From: Lachnospiraceae bacterium
GTDB lineage: Bacteria > Bacillota > Clostridia > Lachnospirales > Lachnospiraceae
Length of the DNA stretch: 61,083 bases
Assembly (NCBI GenBank): GCA_017411305.1
Contig: JAFQQI010000059.1
Location: 1 to 61,083, forward strand
Direction: 5' to 3'
Shown: piece by piece, positions 59,718 to 61,083 of the stretch
How the letters are laid out: every line of letters starts with the position of its first letter
Position numbering within the stretch: position 1 is the stretch's first letter
The notes under the pieces: generated by a model
Seen by the model: the letters and a program-made list of their open reading frames with translations, nothing else
The model's database searches: none
What the model was told of the DNA's origin: nothing
Made by a program: the position numbers and the translations under genes

Positions 59718-60401
59718 TTATTCTTTTTGTTCTTCGGTGTTTCTCGTTATTGTCCGCATCTGCTGTTCCAAATCAAGCAGCCTGTTTGTCAGCTCTGCAT
59801 TACCCTTTTGCAACTCGGTAATGGCTTCCATAACCGGGTCGGGAAGATGAATCTGGTCCAGTTCTTCCTGTGGCAGATTCTGTTTTAATCTCTTTACCAC
59901 TCTGCCCGGAACACCTACTACCGTAGAACCCGGCGGTACGTCCGAAAGGACCACGCTTCCTGCTCCGATTTTGCAGTTATCTCCGATGGTACAGGAACCA
60001 AGCACCTTAGCCCCGGCTCCTACCATAATATTATTACCCAGTGTAGGATGGCGCTTTCCCTGCTCCTTACCGGTACCCCCCAAAGTAACTCCCTGATATA
60101 AGGTTACATTGTCTCCGATAATAGTGGTTTCACCAATAATAACACCATTTCCGTGGTCAATGAAAAATCCTTTGCCGATTTGTGCACCTGGATGGATTTC
60201 GATTCCGGTCTTTCGCACCGCTCTTTGTGACACCCATCTTGCCCAGAAATAATGCTTTTTCAGATACAGCTTATGAGCCAGCCTGTAATGAACCATCACC
60301 TTAAAGCTTGGATAAAGAAATACTTCCATGGATGAGTGAATGGCTGCATCACGTTCTCTGATGATAGCAATCTCTTCTTTAATATTTTTGATAAATCCCA
60401 T
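59718..60401 (-). CDS. cysE: Serine O-acetyltransferase
   Basis: A 227-residue CysE that makes O-acetylserine for cysteine synthesis. The N-terminal helices are followed by a left-handed parallel beta-helix of hexapeptide repeats (KTGIEIHPGAQIGKGFFIDH, GNGVIIGETTIIGDNVTLYQ, then GAGSVVLSDVPPGSTVVGVP). The catalytic His is in the FIDHGNGVVIGE-like turn. I start at the ATG at 60401 with GGAG in front, not the ATG 12 bases upstream. It is the first gene after the cysteine T-box. Confidence 0.95.
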   Translation of the reverse strand: MGFIKNIKEEIAIIRERDAAIHSSMEVFLYPSFKVMVHYRLAHKLYLKKHYFWARWVSQRAVRKTGIEIHPGAQIGKGFFIDHGNGVIIGETTIIGDNVTLYQGVTLGGTGKEQGKRHPTLGNNIMVGAGAKVLGSCTIGDNCKIGAGSVVLSDVPPGSTVVGVPGRVVKRLKQNLPQEELDQIHLPDPVMEAITELQKGNAELTNRLLDLEQQMRTITRNTEEQKE

Positions 60402-60423
60402 GTTTAACTCCATAAAATATAAA

Positions 60424-60720
60424 AGGATAACTTAGTCTAAGAGACGAAGTTATCCGCGGTTCCACTCTATTAGAGGTACTTTCTTACCTCCACTTAATTG
60501 GCGTAACGTGCCGTGTACGGGTCCTGCTACTAAATCACTGCAATGGTGTTACATCATACCTTGACTTTCTGTTCACAAAACCTGCTCCCGGATGCACTTC
60601 TATTATCTTACAATGGGACTGCTTTCAGCCGGTGGCATTCCCTCTCTGTAATTGCAACATCATTGATGCCTGACAATATACTCTTTCCGTTCATAGCATT
60701 TATTTCTTATTCAAAAACTT
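60424..60720 (-). promoter_or_regulatory. Cysteine-specific T-box riboswitch
   Basis: Minus strand GAGTGGAACCGCGG is the invariant T-box bulge that pairs with the uncharged tRNA 3' end. It is followed by the terminator GGATAACTT/AAGTTATCC with a T-rich tail (60424-60454). Stem I carries AGAGAG and GGCTGAAAG elements. The specifier region GAAGTGCATC presents TGC, a Cys codon. Uncharged tRNA-Cys therefore switches on cysE and cysS. This fits the genes directly downstream. Confidence 0.9.
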
Positions 60721-60729
60721 TACATAATC

Positions 60730-60758
60730 AGAATATGCAAAAGAGAAGATTTTGTCAA
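60730..60758 (-). promoter_or_regulatory. Sigma-A promoter of the T-box/cysE operon
   Basis: Minus strand TTGACA (60753-60758), a 17-base spacer and TATTCT (60730-60735). Transcription begins just upstream of the T-box. Confidence 0.7.
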
Positions 60759-60781
60759 CTGTTATTTCTTCCGTTTTATTG

Positions 60782-61083
60782 TCAAATATTAAATTCGTCA
60801 AAAAGTTGCTTTTGATAATTGGGGGCAGATGCTGCTTTGATGATATCATCTATTCGCCCTACCTCTATTAGCAATTGATTCAAACGGTTAACACGCGACT
60901 CACCTAATGTTTTTCCTTCTTCTCTTCCTTCTTCTCTTCCTTCATTTCTCTCATCTTCCATCCATTCCCGTAATCCCTGACACATATTTACTTTCCCGTC
61001 CTTTCTGTACTTATTCTTCATCCTAAACCGAAACATCTCTTCTTCTCCCACATAATTAACTACCATTTCATAGGCTTCTTCAT
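60782..61083 (-). CDS. Rpn-like protein, partial (C-terminal part; cut by window edge)
   Basis: The last 100 codons of a gene whose 5' part is beyond the right edge; the frame remains open there. It ends with a charged helical stretch (MEDERNEGREEGREEGKTLG) and FDEFNI. Such repeats of E-G-R-E-E-G and a helical tail are typical of the end of Rpn/PD-(D/E)XK-type nucleases in Clostridia. A whole relative stands at 37971-38927. Without the N-terminal core the assignment is tentative. Confidence 0.65.
   Translation of the reverse strand, partial: EEAYEMVVNYVGEEEMFRFRMKNKYRKDGKVNMCQGLREWMEDERNEGREEGREEGKTLGESRVNRLNQLLIEVGRIDDIIKAASAPNYQKQLFDEFNI

Overview
The window reads as chromosomal DNA of an anaerobic, probably spore-forming Firmicute of the Clostridia, most likely Lachnospiraceae. 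The clues are moderate-to-low GC, strong AGGAGG ribosome-binding sites, sigma-A promoters, a cysteine T-box, a lysine riboswitch, class III fructose-bisphosphatase, and the cysE-cysS-mrnC-rlmB-sigH order known from Bacillus and Clostridia. A [FeFe]-hydrogenase-like sensor also fits an anaerobe. This placement is inference from gene content; no marker gene was compared.

Layout. 1-0.9 kb is AT-rich accessory-looking DNA beyond the 3' end of a tRNA-Leu. 1-9.1 kb holds a DUF2974 lipase-like protein, a DUF3810 protein, an AGCS symporter, and the cluster mutS2-like/dus/SLC13 permease. 9.1-10.9 kb is a small plastic region: a structured ncRNA with its own promoter and terminator, a metallo-hydrolase pseudogene that lost its core, a GNAT acetyltransferase behind a leader peptide and attenuator, and an HTH remnant. 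11-18.5 kb carries rlmD, pcrA and a three-gene module resembling Bacillus YdjI-YdjG-YdjH. 18.7-22 kb has an orphan substrate-binding lipoprotein, an array of seven 52-bp terminator-like repeats, and an ECF sigma/anti-sigma operon with two membrane proteins. 22-28 kb has an intracellular GH9 enzyme, DUF1836 and YerC regulators, a PTS IIC-like protein, a cold-shock protein and a eukaryote-type HisA.

28-34 kb carries the lysine-riboswitch operon dapA-dapB-fbp, a corrinoid adenosyltransferase and a two-OB-fold SSB-like protein. 34.5-38.9 kb has a rod-shaped RNA candidate in front of typA, a 125-bp near-perfect inverted repeat behind it, an XRE regulator with paired operators, and an Rpn-type nuclease. 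39-44 kb has mgtE behind an overlapping leader ORF, YigZ- and YczE-like proteins, and a cytoplasmic fusion of [FeFe]-hydrogenase H-domain, Fe-S domain and chemoreceptor signalling domain. 44-50 kb has a class A PBP, a histidine phosphatase, a MATE exporter and tRNA-Thr. 50-55 kb is an RND exporter with a large coiled-coil insert, its TetR repressor, and a promoter nested in the sigH terminator. 55-61 kb is the cysE-cysS-mrnC-rlmB-SGNH-sigH run under a Cys T-box. The right edge cuts a second Rpn-like gene.

Most genes are housekeeping. The most unusual material is the hydrogenase-chemoreceptor fusion, several structured RNA or cruciform elements, the 52-bp hairpin array, the leader-peptide attenuator before the acetyltransferase, and the leader ORF overlapping mgtE.
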